Assembly: GCA_965228165.1 (NCBI GenBank)
Contig: CBDDHB010000002.1
Coordinates: 62,001 to 126,000 of the forward strand
Reading direction: 5' to 3'
Source: Oleispirillum sp965228165
GTDB lineage: Bacteria; Pseudomonadota; Alphaproteobacteria; Rhodospirillales; Rhodospirillaceae
Length of the DNA stretch: 64,000 nucleotides
Notes under the pieces: generated by a model
Told to the model about the DNA's origin: nothing
The model's database searches: none
What the model saw: the letters and a program-made list of their open reading frames with translations, nothing else
Made by a program: the position numbers and the translations under genes
Shown: piece by piece, positions 47,412 to 58,934 of the stretch
Numbering within the stretch: the stretch's first letter is position 1
How the letters are laid out: the number at the start of each line of letters is the position of its first letter

Positions 47412-48506
47412 TTGATCCACCCCGAATATCGCCGGATCGAACGCCGCAAGACGCGGCGGATCCATGTCGGCGCGGTCCCGGTCGGCGGCGATGCGCCGAT
47501 CTCCGTACAGACCATGACCAATACCCTGACCACCGACGTCGAGGCGACGCTGGCGCAGATTCGCCGCGCCGAGGCGGCGGGCGTGGATATCGTGCGCGTC
47601 TCCTGCCCCGATGAGGACTCGACCAAGGCGCTGACGGCGATCGTCAAGGGCGCTTCCGTTCCGGTGGTCGCCGACATCCATTTCCACTACAAACGCGCCA
47701 TCGAGGCGGCGGAGGCGGGGGCGGCCTGCCTGCGCATCAACCCCGGCAACATCGGTTCGGCGGAACGGGTGCGCGAGGTGGTGCGGGCGGCGAAGGATCA
47801 TGGTTGCTCGATGCGCATCGGCGTCAACGCCGGAAGCCTGGATCGCGACCTGCTGGAAAAATACGGCGAACCCTGTCCGGAGGCGATGGTGGAAAGCGCC
47901 CTCAACCATGCCCGCATCCTGGAAGACAACGATTTCTTCGAGTTCAAGATCAGCGTCAAGGCCTCCGACGTGTTCCTGGCGGTCGCCGCCTACGAGGGGC
48001 TGGCCGCCGCTTGCGACTATCCGCTGCACCTGGGGATCACCGAGGCGGGAAGCTTCCGCACCGGGACCGTCAAGTCGGCGCTCGGCCTGGGGCTGTTGCT
48101 GCGCCAGGGGATCGGCGACACCATCCGGGTGTCGCTTTCCGCCGACGTGGTGGAGGAAGTGCGGGTCGGCTTCGATATCCTGAAGTCCCTCGATCTGCGG
48201 CATCGCGGCGTGCGCATCGTTTCCTGTCCGTCGTGCGTCCGCCAGGGATTCGACGTCGCCGAGGTGGTGGCGGAACTGGAACGCCGCCTGGAACACATCG
48301 TCGAGCCGGTGACGCTTTCCGTGCTCGGCTGCGTCGTCAACGGCCCCGGCGAGGCGCGCCACAGCGATATCGGCTTGACCGGAGGCGGCAAAAACACGCA
48401 CAAGGTGTTCCTGGCGGGGGTGCCGGACCATGTCGTCGGCACCGATGCGATCGTCGATCATCTGGTCGATCTGGTGGAAAAGCGCGTCGCCGCCATGAAG
48501 TCCTGA
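47412..48506 (+). CDS. ispG: 4-hydroxy-3-methylbut-2-en-1-yl diphosphate synthase
   Basis: 364 residues. Fe-S enzyme of the MEP isoprenoid route. The barrel part shows SVQTMTNTLTTDVEAT, VRVSCPD, VADIHFHYKRAIEA and LRINPGNIG; the cluster ligands are in CPSCVRQ and GCVVNGPGEA. I take the TTG at 47412 (GCGAGG upstream) as start; ATGs further upstream lie within the rodZ-like gene. hisS follows after 23 bases. Confidence 0.95.
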   Translation: MIHPEYRRIERRKTRRIHVGAVPVGGDAPISVQTMTNTLTTDVEATLAQIRRAEAAGVDIVRVSCPDEDSTKALTAIVKGASVPVVADIHFHYKRAIEAAEAGAACLRINPGNIGSAERVREVVRAAKDHGCSMRIGVNAGSLDRDLLEKYGEPCPEAMVESALNHARILEDNDFFEFKISVKASDVFLAVAAYEGLAAACDYPLHLGITEAGSFRTGTVKSALGLGLLLRQGIGDTIRVSLSADVVEEVRVGFDILKSLDLRHRGVRIVSCPSCVRQGFDVAEVVAELERRLEHIVEPVTLSVLGCVVNGPGEARHSDIGLTGGGKNTHKVFLAGVPDHVVGTDAIVDHLVDLVEKRVAAMKS

Positions 48507-48529
48507 TCGTTCAAGGAAAGGAATCCGGG

Positions 48530-49810
48530 GTGTCCACCCTTCAGCCGGTGCGTGGGACGCACGATCTTCTGCCCGAGGAAATGCGGGCCTTTCGCCATGT
48601 CGTCGAAACCGGGCGCGACGTCGCCGCGCGGTACGGCTTCGCCGAGATGGCGACGCCGATCTTTGAATTCTCCGGCGTCTTCGCGCGCACCCTGGGCGAC
48701 ACCTCGGACATCGTGACCAAGGAGATGTACACCTTCGCCGACCGCAAGGGGGAATCCATCACTCTGCGGCCGGAGGGGACGGCGGGTATCGCCCGCGCCT
48801 TCATTTCCAACGGCCTTGCCAACGATTTGCCGTTCAAGGCGTTCTACGCCGGGCCGATGTTCCGTTACGAACGGCCGCAGAAGGGTCGTCAGCGGCAGTT
48901 CCACCAGATCGGCGTGGAGTTGTTGGGCGTGCCGGAACCGCAGGCCGACGTCGAGGTGATCGCGGCGGGGCGCCATATCCTCGACCTCCTGGGGCTCAAG
49001 GGCAACGTGACCCTCGAAATCAACACCCTGGGCGATGCGGAAAGCCGCGAGGCGTACCGCGCCGCCCTGGTCGCCTATCTGTCCGGCCACTTGGCCGATC
49101 TGTCCGCCGACAGCCGCGACCGCCTGGATCGCAACCCGTTGCGCATCCTCGATTCCAAGGACGAGGGCGACCGCGCCCTCGTCGCCCATGCGCCGCTGTT
49201 GGGGGATTTTCTCAATGCCGGGTCGCGTGCCTTCTACGACGACCTGAAGAACGGCCTGATGGATCTCGGCCTCGATTTCGTCGAAAATCCGCGCCTGGTG
49301 CGCGGCCTCGACTATTACGGTCACACCGCCTTCGAATTCACCACCGACGCCCTGGGGGCGCAGGGCACGGTGATGGCGGGCGGTCGCTATGACGGCCTGA
49401 TCAAGACCATGGGCGGCCCGGCGATGCCGGGGGTCGGCTGGGCGGCGGGGGTGGAGCGGTTGTCCATGCTGCTGGCCGAGGCGCCGGAAGGCGCGCGTCC
49501 GGTGGCGATGATTCCGGCGGGCAACGATCCGGTGATCAAGCGCGAGGCGACGATCCTGATCGAACGCCTGCGCCGCGCCGGGTTTGCCGTGGACCTGGGA
49601 TTCTTCGGCAACATGGGCAAGCGGATGAAGCGCGCCAACAAGGTCGCCGCCAGGGTGGCGGTGATCCTGGGCGAGGACGAGCGCCTGGCCCGCGCGGTCA
49701 CCCTGCGCGATCTCGATTCCGGCGAACAGACGACGGTGGCGGTCGATCGCATGGAGGAAACCTTGCGGCAGATGCTCAGCGGCGCGGAGGACGCCTTCGG
49801 TGGCATTTGA
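48530..49810 (+). CDS. hisS: Histidyl-tRNA synthetase
   Basis: 426 residues; class II synthetase. Motif 1 and 2 regions TLRPEGTAGIARAF and FRYERPQKGRQRQFHQIGVE, histidine-specific LVRGLDYYGHTAFEF, and motif 3 with GVGWAAGVERL are visible. The GTG at 48530 gives MSTLQPVRGTHDLLP, the standard start. Its end overlaps the prfA start by 11 bases. Confidence 0.96.
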   Translation: MSTLQPVRGTHDLLPEEMRAFRHVVETGRDVAARYGFAEMATPIFEFSGVFARTLGDTSDIVTKEMYTFADRKGESITLRPEGTAGIARAFISNGLANDLPFKAFYAGPMFRYERPQKGRQRQFHQIGVELLGVPEPQADVEVIAAGRHILDLLGLKGNVTLEINTLGDAESREAYRAALVAYLSGHLADLSADSRDRLDRNPLRILDSKDEGDRALVAHAPLLGDFLNAGSRAFYDDLKNGLMDLGLDFVENPRLVRGLDYYGHTAFEFTTDALGAQGTVMAGGRYDGLIKTMGGPAMPGVGWAAGVERLSMLLAEAPEGARPVAMIPAGNDPVIKREATILIERLRRAGFAVDLGFFGNMGKRMKRANKVAARVAVILGEDERLARAVTLRDLDSGEQTTVAVDRMEETLRQMLSGAEDAFGGI

Positions 49811-50879
49811 GGACAAGCTGGAACAGGTCCTGCGCCGCCACGAGGAGGCGACCGGACGCCTGAGCACCGACCTGTCGCTCGATCCGGCGACGATGGCCGC
49901 CCTGTCGCGCGAGGTGTCGGAACTCGGCCCCCTGGTCGAAACCATCTCCGCCTGGAAAAAGACCAAGGACGACATGGCCGAGGCGGAGGCGCTGGCGCGC
50001 GAGTCCGACGATGCCGAGATGAGAGCCTTGGCGCAGGAGGAATTCCATGCCGCCAAGAATCGTCTGCCGGAAATCGAGGCCGAAATCCGCCTCGCCCTGC
50101 TGCCCAAGGACGCCGACGACGCCCGCAACGCCATCCTGGAAGTGCGCGCCGGAACCGGCGGCGAGGAAGCCGCCCTGTTCGCCGCCGACCTGTTCCGCAT
50201 GTATCAGCGCTATGCCGCCCTGCGCGGCTGGCGGATGGAGATTCTCGATCTCAACGAAACCGGCATCGGCGGGATCAAGGAAATCGTCGCCTCGATTTCC
50301 GGAACCGGCGTGTTCGCCCGGCTGAAGTTCGAATCCGGCGTCCATCGGGTGCAGCGCGTCCCCGCCACCGAGGCGGGCGGGCGTATCCATACCTCGGCGG
50401 CCACCGTCGCGGTGTTGCCCGAGGTCGAGGACGTCGATATCGAGATCAAGGACAACGATCTGCGGATCGATACCTTCCGCTCCCAGGGCGCGGGCGGGCA
50501 ATCGGTGAACACCACGGATTCGGCGGTGCGCATCACCCATCTGCCCACCGGCGTGGTGGTGCAGTGCCAGGACGAACGCTCGCAGGTGAAGAACAAGGTC
50601 AAGGCGATGAAGGTGCTGCGCGCCCGCCTGTACGAACACGCGCGCGGCGAAAAGGACCAGTCCCGCGCCGCCGACCGCCGCGCCCAGGTCGGCTCGGGCG
50701 ACCGCTCGGAACGCATCCGCACCTACAACTTCCCGCAGGGCCGGGTCACCGACCACCGGATCAACCTGACCCTCTACAAGATCGACCAGATCGTCGACGG
50801 CTCCTGCCTCGACGAAGTCATCGACCCCCTGATCGCCGAGGACCAGGCCGCCCGCCTTGCCGCCCTGGAGGCGGAGTGA
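49800..50879 (+). CDS. prfA: Peptide chain release factor 1
   Basis: 359 residues. Reads UAA and UAG and releases the peptide. The GGQ motif is at 232-234 (GAGGQSVNTTDSAV), the codon-recognition PxT-type loop appears as PATEAGG, and HRVQRVPATE is typical. Start is a GTG inside the hisS end. With an RF1 present, UAG is a normal stop, which bears on the TAG at 3981. Confidence 0.97.
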   Translation: MAFEDKLEQVLRRHEEATGRLSTDLSLDPATMAALSREVSELGPLVETISAWKKTKDDMAEAEALARESDDAEMRALAQEEFHAAKNRLPEIEAEIRLALLPKDADDARNAILEVRAGTGGEEAALFAADLFRMYQRYAALRGWRMEILDLNETGIGGIKEIVASISGTGVFARLKFESGVHRVQRVPATEAGGRIHTSAATVAVLPEVEDVDIEIKDNDLRIDTFRSQGAGGQSVNTTDSAVRITHLPTGVVVQCQDERSQVKNKVKAMKVLRARLYEHARGEKDQSRAADRRAQVGSGDRSERIRTYNFPQGRVTDHRINLTLYKIDQIVDGSCLDEVIDPLIAEDQAARLAALEAE

Positions 50880-50918
50880 CCCCGGATGTCCGCCGTTCCG
50901 GCGCTTCCCCGGGGAAGG

Positions 50919-51069
50919 CCAGGGGTTTCACCCCTGGACCCGACCAAGGGTCGCGGACCCTTGGAACCCATGATTTGCCGGTCTCGGGGGTGGTTTCCAC
51001 CCCCAGGACCGGCAATACGGGAGGCCCGGAGGGACGAGTCCCTCCGGCGGGGCGCGGGGCGAAGCCCCG
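50919..51069. repeat. Array of five GC-rich palindromes between prfA and prmC
   Basis: Perfect inverted repeats at 50919-50937 (8-base arms), 50944-50964 (9), 50975-51015 (outer 9-base arms around an inner 8-base hairpin at 50986-51004), 51026-51047 (10) and 51055-51069 (6). Together they fill most of the 210-base gap. No T-runs. They resemble the palindromes upstream of crcB and look like a genome-wide intergenic repeat family. Confidence 0.8.
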
Positions 51070-51089
51070 ATCTTGCGGGGAGGCGCGGC

Positions 51090-51974
51090 ATGGCTGACAC
51101 CCTGGGGGGCGTTCTGGCGTCTGCGGCGGAGCGTTTGCGGCGCGCCGGGGTGGAGACGGCGCGGCTGGATGCGCGATTGCTGGCCGGGCATGTCCTGGGC
51201 CTGGACACGGCGGCGATGCTGGCGCATCCGGAACGTGTTCTGAGCGCGGCGGAGTCGGCGGCGGTGGAGTCCCTGGTGGCGCGGCGCGAGCGGCGGGAGC
51301 CGGTGGCGCGAATCCTGGGGGTGCGGGAGTTTTTCGGCCTGTCCTTCGCCTTGGGGGCGGAGACGTTGGAGCCGCGTCCGGATTCCGAGACGGTGGTGGA
51401 AGCGGCGCTGGCGGCGATCGCGGCGACCGCGTCGCCCCGCGTTCTCGATCTCGGCACCGGCACTGGGTGTCTGCTGTTGGCGGTTCTGGCGACGCGGGTC
51501 GATGCGCGGGGGCTTGGCATCGACGCGGCGGCGGGAGCGTTGGCGGTAGCGTCCGCCAATGCGTCGGCCTTGGGGTTGGCGGCGCGGGCCGGGTTTCTGT
51601 TGCGGGACTGGAACGCGGCGGCCTGGGCGGAGGGGTTGGGCGGGCGGTTCGATTTGGTTCTGTCCAATCCGCCCTATATTCCGGCGGCGGAGATCGCGGA
51701 TTTGCAGCCCGAGGTGCGGGATTTCGACCCCCGGCTCGCTCTGGCGGGCGGAAAGGATGGTCTGGAGCCGTACCGGAGGCTGGCGCCCGCGCTGGCGGAT
51801 TTGCTATCGCCCGGCGGCGTCGCCGCCTTCGAGGTGGGCGCGGGGCAGGCGGCGGCGGTCGCGGCGCTGTTTGCGGCGGCGGGATTGATCGATGTCAAGA
51901 TTTTCCGCGATCTTGGCGGCGTCGAAAGGTGCGTCCTGGCGCGCCGGAGAGAAAAACCGGAAGGTTCCGCGTGA
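51090..51974 (+). CDS. prmC: Release factor glutamine methyltransferase
   Basis: 294 residues. Methylates the Gln of GGQ in release factors such as PrfA encoded just upstream. N-terminal helical substrate domain with EPVARILGVREFFGL, then SAM site VLDLGTGTGCLLLAVLA and catalytic FDLVLSNPPYIPAAEI. ATG preceded by GGGGAGG. Confidence 0.94.
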   Translation: MADTLGGVLASAAERLRRAGVETARLDARLLAGHVLGLDTAAMLAHPERVLSAAESAAVESLVARRERREPVARILGVREFFGLSFALGAETLEPRPDSETVVEAALAAIAATASPRVLDLGTGTGCLLLAVLATRVDARGLGIDAAAGALAVASANASALGLAARAGFLLRDWNAAAWAEGLGGRFDLVLSNPPYIPAAEIADLQPEVRDFDPRLALAGGKDGLEPYRRLAPALADLLSPGGVAAFEVGAGQAAAVAALFAAAGLIDVKIFRDLGGVERCVLARRREKPEGSA

Positions 51975-52364
51975 TTTTTGCAAGGTCGGCAAAGAAATCG
52001 GTTGGAATGATCGAGCGGAGCGTTTAGGTTTCAGTCGTTCGCGCGCGGGCGACGAAACGGAAGCCGGGTGTGGGGTTGGCTCCGTTGGGGCCGGATCGGT
52101 GGGTCCGGCGGCCGGTATCGGCGACGATGTGATCCGCGCCGTTCGTTTGAGACCTTGAACAGACGTAACCGTGAAGCCGGGCTCCGATTGTGGTGCCCCA
52201 CGGGGGATGGATGCCATCGTCGCGTCGTCCCGCCGGATCGTTCCGGCAGGCGGAGGAGATATCTCTTCCATCGGGGTAGCCCCGATCCCGTCATCCCCGG
52301 TGGGCCGTGCGCGGCCTGCCACCGACGTCGGTTGGTTTTGAACTCTCGTGGTTTATTCAGAGTC
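51975..52364 (+). other. 390-base intergenic leader with three consecutive hairpins
   Basis: No gene is supportable between prmC and the DUF4167 gene. Three perfect GC-rich stems occur in its second half: 52232-52237/52242-52247 with TCGT loop, 52270-52276/52280-52286, and 52303-52307/52312-52316, ending about 50 bases before the DUF4167 ATG. No T-run follows any. A structured leader or small RNA is possible; I recognise no known family. Confidence 0.5.
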
Positions 52365-52838
52365 ATGAAACAGCATTCCAATCAGAAGCCGCGGCCCCGG
52401 GGCCGGATGCCCAATCAGCAACAACAGCAACCGCAGCGGCGGGGCAATGGTCCGTCGCGCAACCAGACCTTCGACAGCAATGGGCCGAGCGTGCGGATTC
52501 GCGGCTCCGCCCATCAGGTGATGGAAAAGTATCTGGCGCTTGCCCGCGACGCGGCGGGGCAGGGCGACCGGGTTCTGGCGGAAAACTATTTGCAGCACGC
52601 CGAGCACTATTTCCGCATCATCCAGAACATGCAGCCGCGCGCGCCGCGGGTTCTGTCGCCGGCGGCGGCGGATGGCGCCGACGGTTCGGCGCCTCTGGAC
52701 GAGCGTCAGGCCGCCGAGGCCGAGGATGTCGCCGAGGGCGAGGACGACAACGGGGAAGCGGTGGTCGAGGTGATCGTGCCTCCGTCCCAGCCTCCCGCCC
52801 AGGAAGAGGCGGAGGAACCGGAATCCGTGGCCGTCTGA
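52365..52838 (+). CDS. DUF4167 domain protein
   Basis: 157 residues. The conserved core after a Gln/Arg-rich, probably disordered start reads VRIRGSAHQVMEKYLALARDA and NYLQHAEHYFRIIQNMQ, the DUF4167 signature. The tail is acidic and Pro-rich. Function unknown; basic start and small size suggest RNA or ribosome association, only as inference. It lies downstream of prmC as in many alphaproteobacteria, and ends at a strong terminator. Confidence 0.88.
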   Translation: MKQHSNQKPRPRGRMPNQQQQQPQRRGNGPSRNQTFDSNGPSVRIRGSAHQVMEKYLALARDAAGQGDRVLAENYLQHAEHYFRIIQNMQPRAPRVLSPAAADGADGSAPLDERQAAEAEDVAEGEDDNGEAVVEVIVPPSQPPAQEEAEEPESVAV

Positions 52839-52863
52839 TCCGGACTTCCGGAATCCACAGGGA

Positions 52864-52894
52864 AACGCCGCCTCCGTTCGGGGGCGGCGTTTTT
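52864..52894 (+). terminator. Rho-independent terminator after the DUF4167 gene
   Basis: Stem AACGCCGCC (52864-52872) with GGCGGCGTT (52883-52891), 10-base loop, then a run of T to 52894. It separates the prfA-prmC-DUF4167 group from clpB. Confidence 0.88.
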
Positions 52895-52926
52895 CATGGC
52901 CGGGGTTGCACTTGCGCGGGGGATGG

Positions 52927-52949
52927 CGGACTCTCCATATGGGAGTCCG
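52927..52949 (+). promoter_or_regulatory. CIRCE-like inverted repeat upstream of clpB
   Basis: CGGACTC-N9-GAGTCCG, perfect 7-base arms around 9 bases, about 57 bases before the clpB ATG. The inner ACTC-N9-GAGT and the 9-base spacing are those of the HrcA operator CIRCE, while the outer bases differ from the TTAGC consensus. A CTTG at 52911 is a possible heat-shock -35 element but has imperfect spacing to CCATAT. Confidence 0.45.
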
Positions 52950-53005
52950 AACCCGGGGTTGCCGACATGGGATGCCGGGGATGACGCCAACGCGAGGGTC
53001 GGAAG

Positions 53006-55600
<2,595 letters not shown>

Positions 55601-55642
55601 GGGGAACGGGGAGGGGCACGCCCCTCCCCCTGCCGTCAGGCG

Positions 55643-56131
55643 TCAGGAAAGCGGCGCGGGATTCTGGTTCATCGTCGCGGCATAGCTCTTCAGCCGCTTC
55701 AGGCAGGATTTCCAGGCGTAGTAATGTCGGGCGAGGGTGCCGCGCACCGCGTCGGTGACCGGCGCGGGCCAGTCCTTGTGGATGATGGTCAGTTCGGTGC
55801 CGCTGCCCATTTGCCGCAGGCCGATGTGCACGGACGTGGTGTAGGCCCAGGCGTCCTCGCGCCAGGAAAGCTCCAGAAGGTGCGGCGCGGCGATCTGCTT
55901 CACCGTGCCGAAGGCGCGGGACTGCCGCCCGTCAGCGGTGGTCCACAGTTCCTCGAACCCGCCGCCGGGGCGCAGTTCGATCGAGACATAGTCGCCCCAC
56001 CACTGGGCGATGTGCTGGCGGGAGGTCAGCAGCGTCCACGTCGTCTTGATTGGCAACGGGATGACATCGGAAAGGGCCAATACGCCGATGCTGGTGTCGA
56101 TGGTGACGCCGCCGGTTTTGGTGTTGGTCAT
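55643..56131 (-). CDS. SRPBCC (AHSA1-like) family protein
   Basis: 162 residues. Segments IPLPIKTTWTLLTSRQHIAQWWGD, ELRPGGGFEELW and LLELSWREDAW fit the START/AHSA1-like helix-grip fold, which binds hydrophobic ligands or acts as a co-chaperone. ATG is preceded by GGAGG. It converges with clpB but shares no transcript with it. The exact role is unknown. Confidence 0.8.
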   Translation of the reverse strand: MTNTKTGGVTIDTSIGVLALSDVIPLPIKTTWTLLTSRQHIAQWWGDYVSIELRPGGGFEELWTTADGRQSRAFGTVKQIAAPHLLELSWREDAWAYTTSVHIGLRQMGSGTELTIIHKDWPAPVTDAVRGTLARHYYAWKSCLKRLKSYAATMNQNPAPLS

Positions 56132-56349
56132 GGTTTCCTCCCTTCGATGCGGACGAAACGACGATGGCGGGGGCGGTCCGGTGGGCGGGACGCGGTCGAT
56201 CCGGCGCGGCGCCTGCAATCTCGTTCCGGGCGAGGCCGGGGTCGATGCCGAAACCGCCAGTATTCAGTCTACCCGGTTTTCCCACTTCGCCCAAGCGCGA
56301 ACGGCCCCGCGAGGGGGCCGTCGGGGATGGGGTGCCCGGGATAAAGGCT

Positions 56350-57801
56350 TCAGCGGGTCTTGGCGGGCGCGGCGGAGGGAGCCTCGGCGACCTTGCGGTT
56401 GCCCGACAGGGCGGCGTAGTTGCGCGCCATGCCGTCGCGCAGCTTGCCGAAGCGGCGCAGATCCTCGCCGGCCAGGGTTCGACCCGAAGGCATCTTGATG
56501 CTCAAGGGATTGACCTGTGCGCCGGAGACCAGGACCTCGTAGTGCAGGTGCGGGCCGGTGGTGCGTCCGGTGTTGCCGGAATAGGCGACGACCTGACCCT
56601 GGCGCACCCGCATGCCCGCGCGGATGCCCTTGGCATAGCCGTTCAGGTGCCCGTAGGCGGTGGCATGAGTGCTGGTGTGGCGGATGCGCAGATAGTTGCC
56701 GTAGCTGCTCCACGGTCCGGCCTTCTCGACCACGCCGTCGCCCGCCGCGAACACCGGAGTGCCGATCGGAGTGGCGAAATCGACGCCCTTGTGCATCTTC
56801 GAGAAGCCGAGCACCGGGTGGTTGCGCATGCCGAAGCCCGAGGATATCCGCGCGCCGTCAACCGGGGTGCGCAGCAGGGCCTTGCGCACGCTCTGGCCTT
56901 TTTCGTTGTAGTAATCGACGAAGCCGCTGCGGTCCTCGAAGCGATACAGGCGCAGGGTGGCGCCGGACAGGGTCAGCGCCGCATAGTCGATCTCGCCGTC
57001 GCCGACCGAAGTGCCGTCGGGCAGGACGCGGCGATCCACCATGACCTCGAAGGAGTCTCCCTGGCGGATGTCGCGCTGGAAATCGACGTCATAGGAAAAC
57101 AGGCGGATCAACTGCTGCAATGCGCCGGGCGACATCCCGGCGCGTTCGCCGGCGGCGAACAGACTGGATTGGATGCTGCCGGAATAGGTCATGGTCTCGA
57201 CCGAGATCGGGTCGTGTTCCTCGTCGGCGGAGAACTTGCCGTTTTCCTGGCGGGCGACGATGCTGCGACGGCCGGGTTCGGCCTCGATCATCAGGCGGGC
57301 GAGGGTGGTCGAGCCGTCGTCCTCGACGATCAGGGACAGGGTCACCGACTGACCGGGGGTCAGGCGGCGCGGGTCGAACACCGAACGCAAGGCGGAAAGG
57401 GCATCCTGGGCGTCGGCGCGGGAAATGTCGTTGCGGTCGAGAATCTGACCCAGGGTGTCCCCGGGCATCACCGTGGCGGTGAGCTCGCGGTCGCGCGGCA
57501 GGATCGGGGTGGGGCCGGTTTCGGTCACCGTCGGACGGCGACCGGGGGCGGGCAGGAATTCGTTGCCGCCATAGAGGAAGGCGCGCGGTCCGAAGGCGAC
57601 GGCGTCGCCGGGATCGAAGGGGGCGTCCGCCAGGGTGGCGGCGGCTCCGCCGCTTGGCGCGATCCCGGCGTCCGAGGGACCGGAGCCGATCGCGGCGGCC
57701 AGCGCCAGGGCCGAAATCCCGACGACGAAACCCATCGCCAACAGGCTTTTCGGCGCGATTCGCCGCAGGGCATCCCCGGCGGGCTGGTGATCGTCTTGCA
57801 T
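56350..57801 (-). CDS. M23-family cell-wall peptidase, membrane-anchored
   Basis: 483 residues. Residues about 18-38 form a signal anchor (LAMGFVVGISALALAAAIG). A LysM/OapA-like segment follows (MPGDTLGQILDRNDISRADAQ), then the LytM zinc-peptidase domain with HKGVDFATPIGTPVFAAGDG and the paired GPHLHYEV. All usual metal ligands appear present, so it is probably an active endopeptidase acting on peptidoglycan cross-links in the periplasm. I start at 57801 with GGGGGAA before ATG; the frame extends upstream without homology. Confidence 0.9.
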   Translation of the reverse strand: MQDDHQPAGDALRRIAPKSLLAMGFVVGISALALAAAIGSGPSDAGIAPSGGAAATLADAPFDPGDAVAFGPRAFLYGGNEFLPAPGRRPTVTETGPTPILPRDRELTATVMPGDTLGQILDRNDISRADAQDALSALRSVFDPRRLTPGQSVTLSLIVEDDGSTTLARLMIEAEPGRRSIVARQENGKFSADEEHDPISVETMTYSGSIQSSLFAAGERAGMSPGALQQLIRLFSYDVDFQRDIRQGDSFEVMVDRRVLPDGTSVGDGEIDYAALTLSGATLRLYRFEDRSGFVDYYNEKGQSVRKALLRTPVDGARISSGFGMRNHPVLGFSKMHKGVDFATPIGTPVFAAGDGVVEKAGPWSSYGNYLRIRHTSTHATAYGHLNGYAKGIRAGMRVRQGQVVAYSGNTGRTTGPHLHYEVLVSGAQVNPLSIKMPSGRTLAGEDLRRFGKLRDGMARNYAALSGNRKVAEAPSAAPAKTR

Positions 57802-58085
57802 CGATTCCCCCGGTCCGAAGTCCGGCCTCCACCGGACGAAGTCCATCCCTGCATACCCCAACCCGTTGTGGCCGGAAAGCAAAAACAGGCTAAACATGCC
57901 CTCGGGATGGCCTATCGGATTTACAATGATCCAGGCTTCGCCCCAAGTCAAGGCGATGAGAGTCTTTATTTCCAGAGAGATGGGGCGGACTCTTCGAGTG
58001 GGAACTGCGAGATCAGCGGCACGGCATTGTCAACCCAGAGTCGAATCGCGCCCGACCCGTCCGGGGCGGGCGCGGTTGGCCGGCG

Positions 58086-58874
58086 TCAGATCGACTGGAT
58101 CAGGCCGCCGTCGATGCGGATGACGCTGCCGGTGACATAGGCGGCGGGGGCGCTGACCAGAAAGGCGCAGACCGAGGCGAATTCCTCGACCGTGCCGTAA
58201 CGTTTCATCGGGATCAGGGCGGCGGATTTGGCGCGGGCCTGGTCCGCCGAGATGCCGGTGCGCTCGGCGGTGGCCTGGTCGAGTTCGGCGACGCGTTCGG
58301 TGCCGATTCGGCCGGGCAGGACGATGTTGGCGGTGACGCCGTCCGCCGCCACCTCGCCCGCCAGGGTCTTGGAAAAGGCGACGAGGGAGGAACGCAGGGC
58401 GTTGGAGATGGCTAGCGTCGGGATCGGCTGGACGACGCCGCTGGAGGCGATGGTGAGCACGCGCCCCCAACGTTTTTCGCGCATCGACGGGACGACGCCG
58501 TCGATCACCCGGATCAGGCTCAAGACCATGGCGTCGAAGTGCTTGCGCCAGACTTCGGGGGCGACCCCCAGGGCGCCGGTGGGGGGCGGCCCTCCGGCGT
58601 TGGCGATCAGGATATCGGCGCCGCCAAGGGTTTTGACGGTGTCGATCAGAGACTGCACCGAATCCTCGTCGGTCAAGTCCAGGCCGATCGCGGTCGCCGC
58701 GACGCCGTGAGCGTGGGTATGGCGCGCCGCGTCCTGGGCCAGGCGTTCGGCGTTGCGGGCGGCGAGAATCAGGTCGCAACCCTCCGCCGCGAGCGCCGCC
58801 GCGATGCCGCGTCCCAAGCCGCGTGACGCCCCCATCACCAGTGCGCGTTTGCCTTTCAGACCCAATTCCATCAT
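58086..58874 (-). CDS. Short-chain dehydrogenase/reductase with atypical active site
   Basis: 262 residues. Rossmann start GKRALVMGASRGLGRGIAAAL and NAG motif IANAGGPP are classical, and the C-terminal VTGSVIRIDGGLIQSI is standard. The YxxxK pair is not present at the expected place: after the catalytic Ser region (IASSGVVQPIPTLAISNALR) the Tyr position is not a Tyr and the Lys is absent. A subgroup of SDRs near FabG has this sequence; its chemistry may differ. Start ATG at 58874 with GAGGAG upstream. Divergent from upp over 60 bases. Confidence 0.85.
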   Translation of the reverse strand: MMELGLKGKRALVMGASRGLGRGIAAALAAEGCDLILAARNAERLAQDAARHTHAHGVAATAIGLDLTDEDSVQSLIDTVKTLGGADILIANAGGPPPTGALGVAPEVWRKHFDAMVLSLIRVIDGVVPSMREKRWGRVLTIASSGVVQPIPTLAISNALRSSLVAFSKTLAGEVAADGVTANIVLPGRIGTERVAELDQATAERTGISADQARAKSAALIPMKRYGTVEEFASVCAFLVSAPAAYVTGSVIRIDGGLIQSI

Positions 58875-58934
58875 CGTGCTCCTCGATGTGCCCCGGAGGG
58901 GGCGGGTTTTCGACCTGGGGAAGGAAGAACGTTC

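Noticed and set aside
52130..52260. RNase P RNA or tmRNA in the long gap before the DUF4167 gene
   Set aside because: A short GGGCTCC-like match is present, but the other universally conserved parts of these RNAs are missing.
57802..58085. tRNA-like segment upstream of the M23 gene
   Set aside because: No cloverleaf with a T-loop GTTCRA box and matching acceptor stem could be built on either strand.
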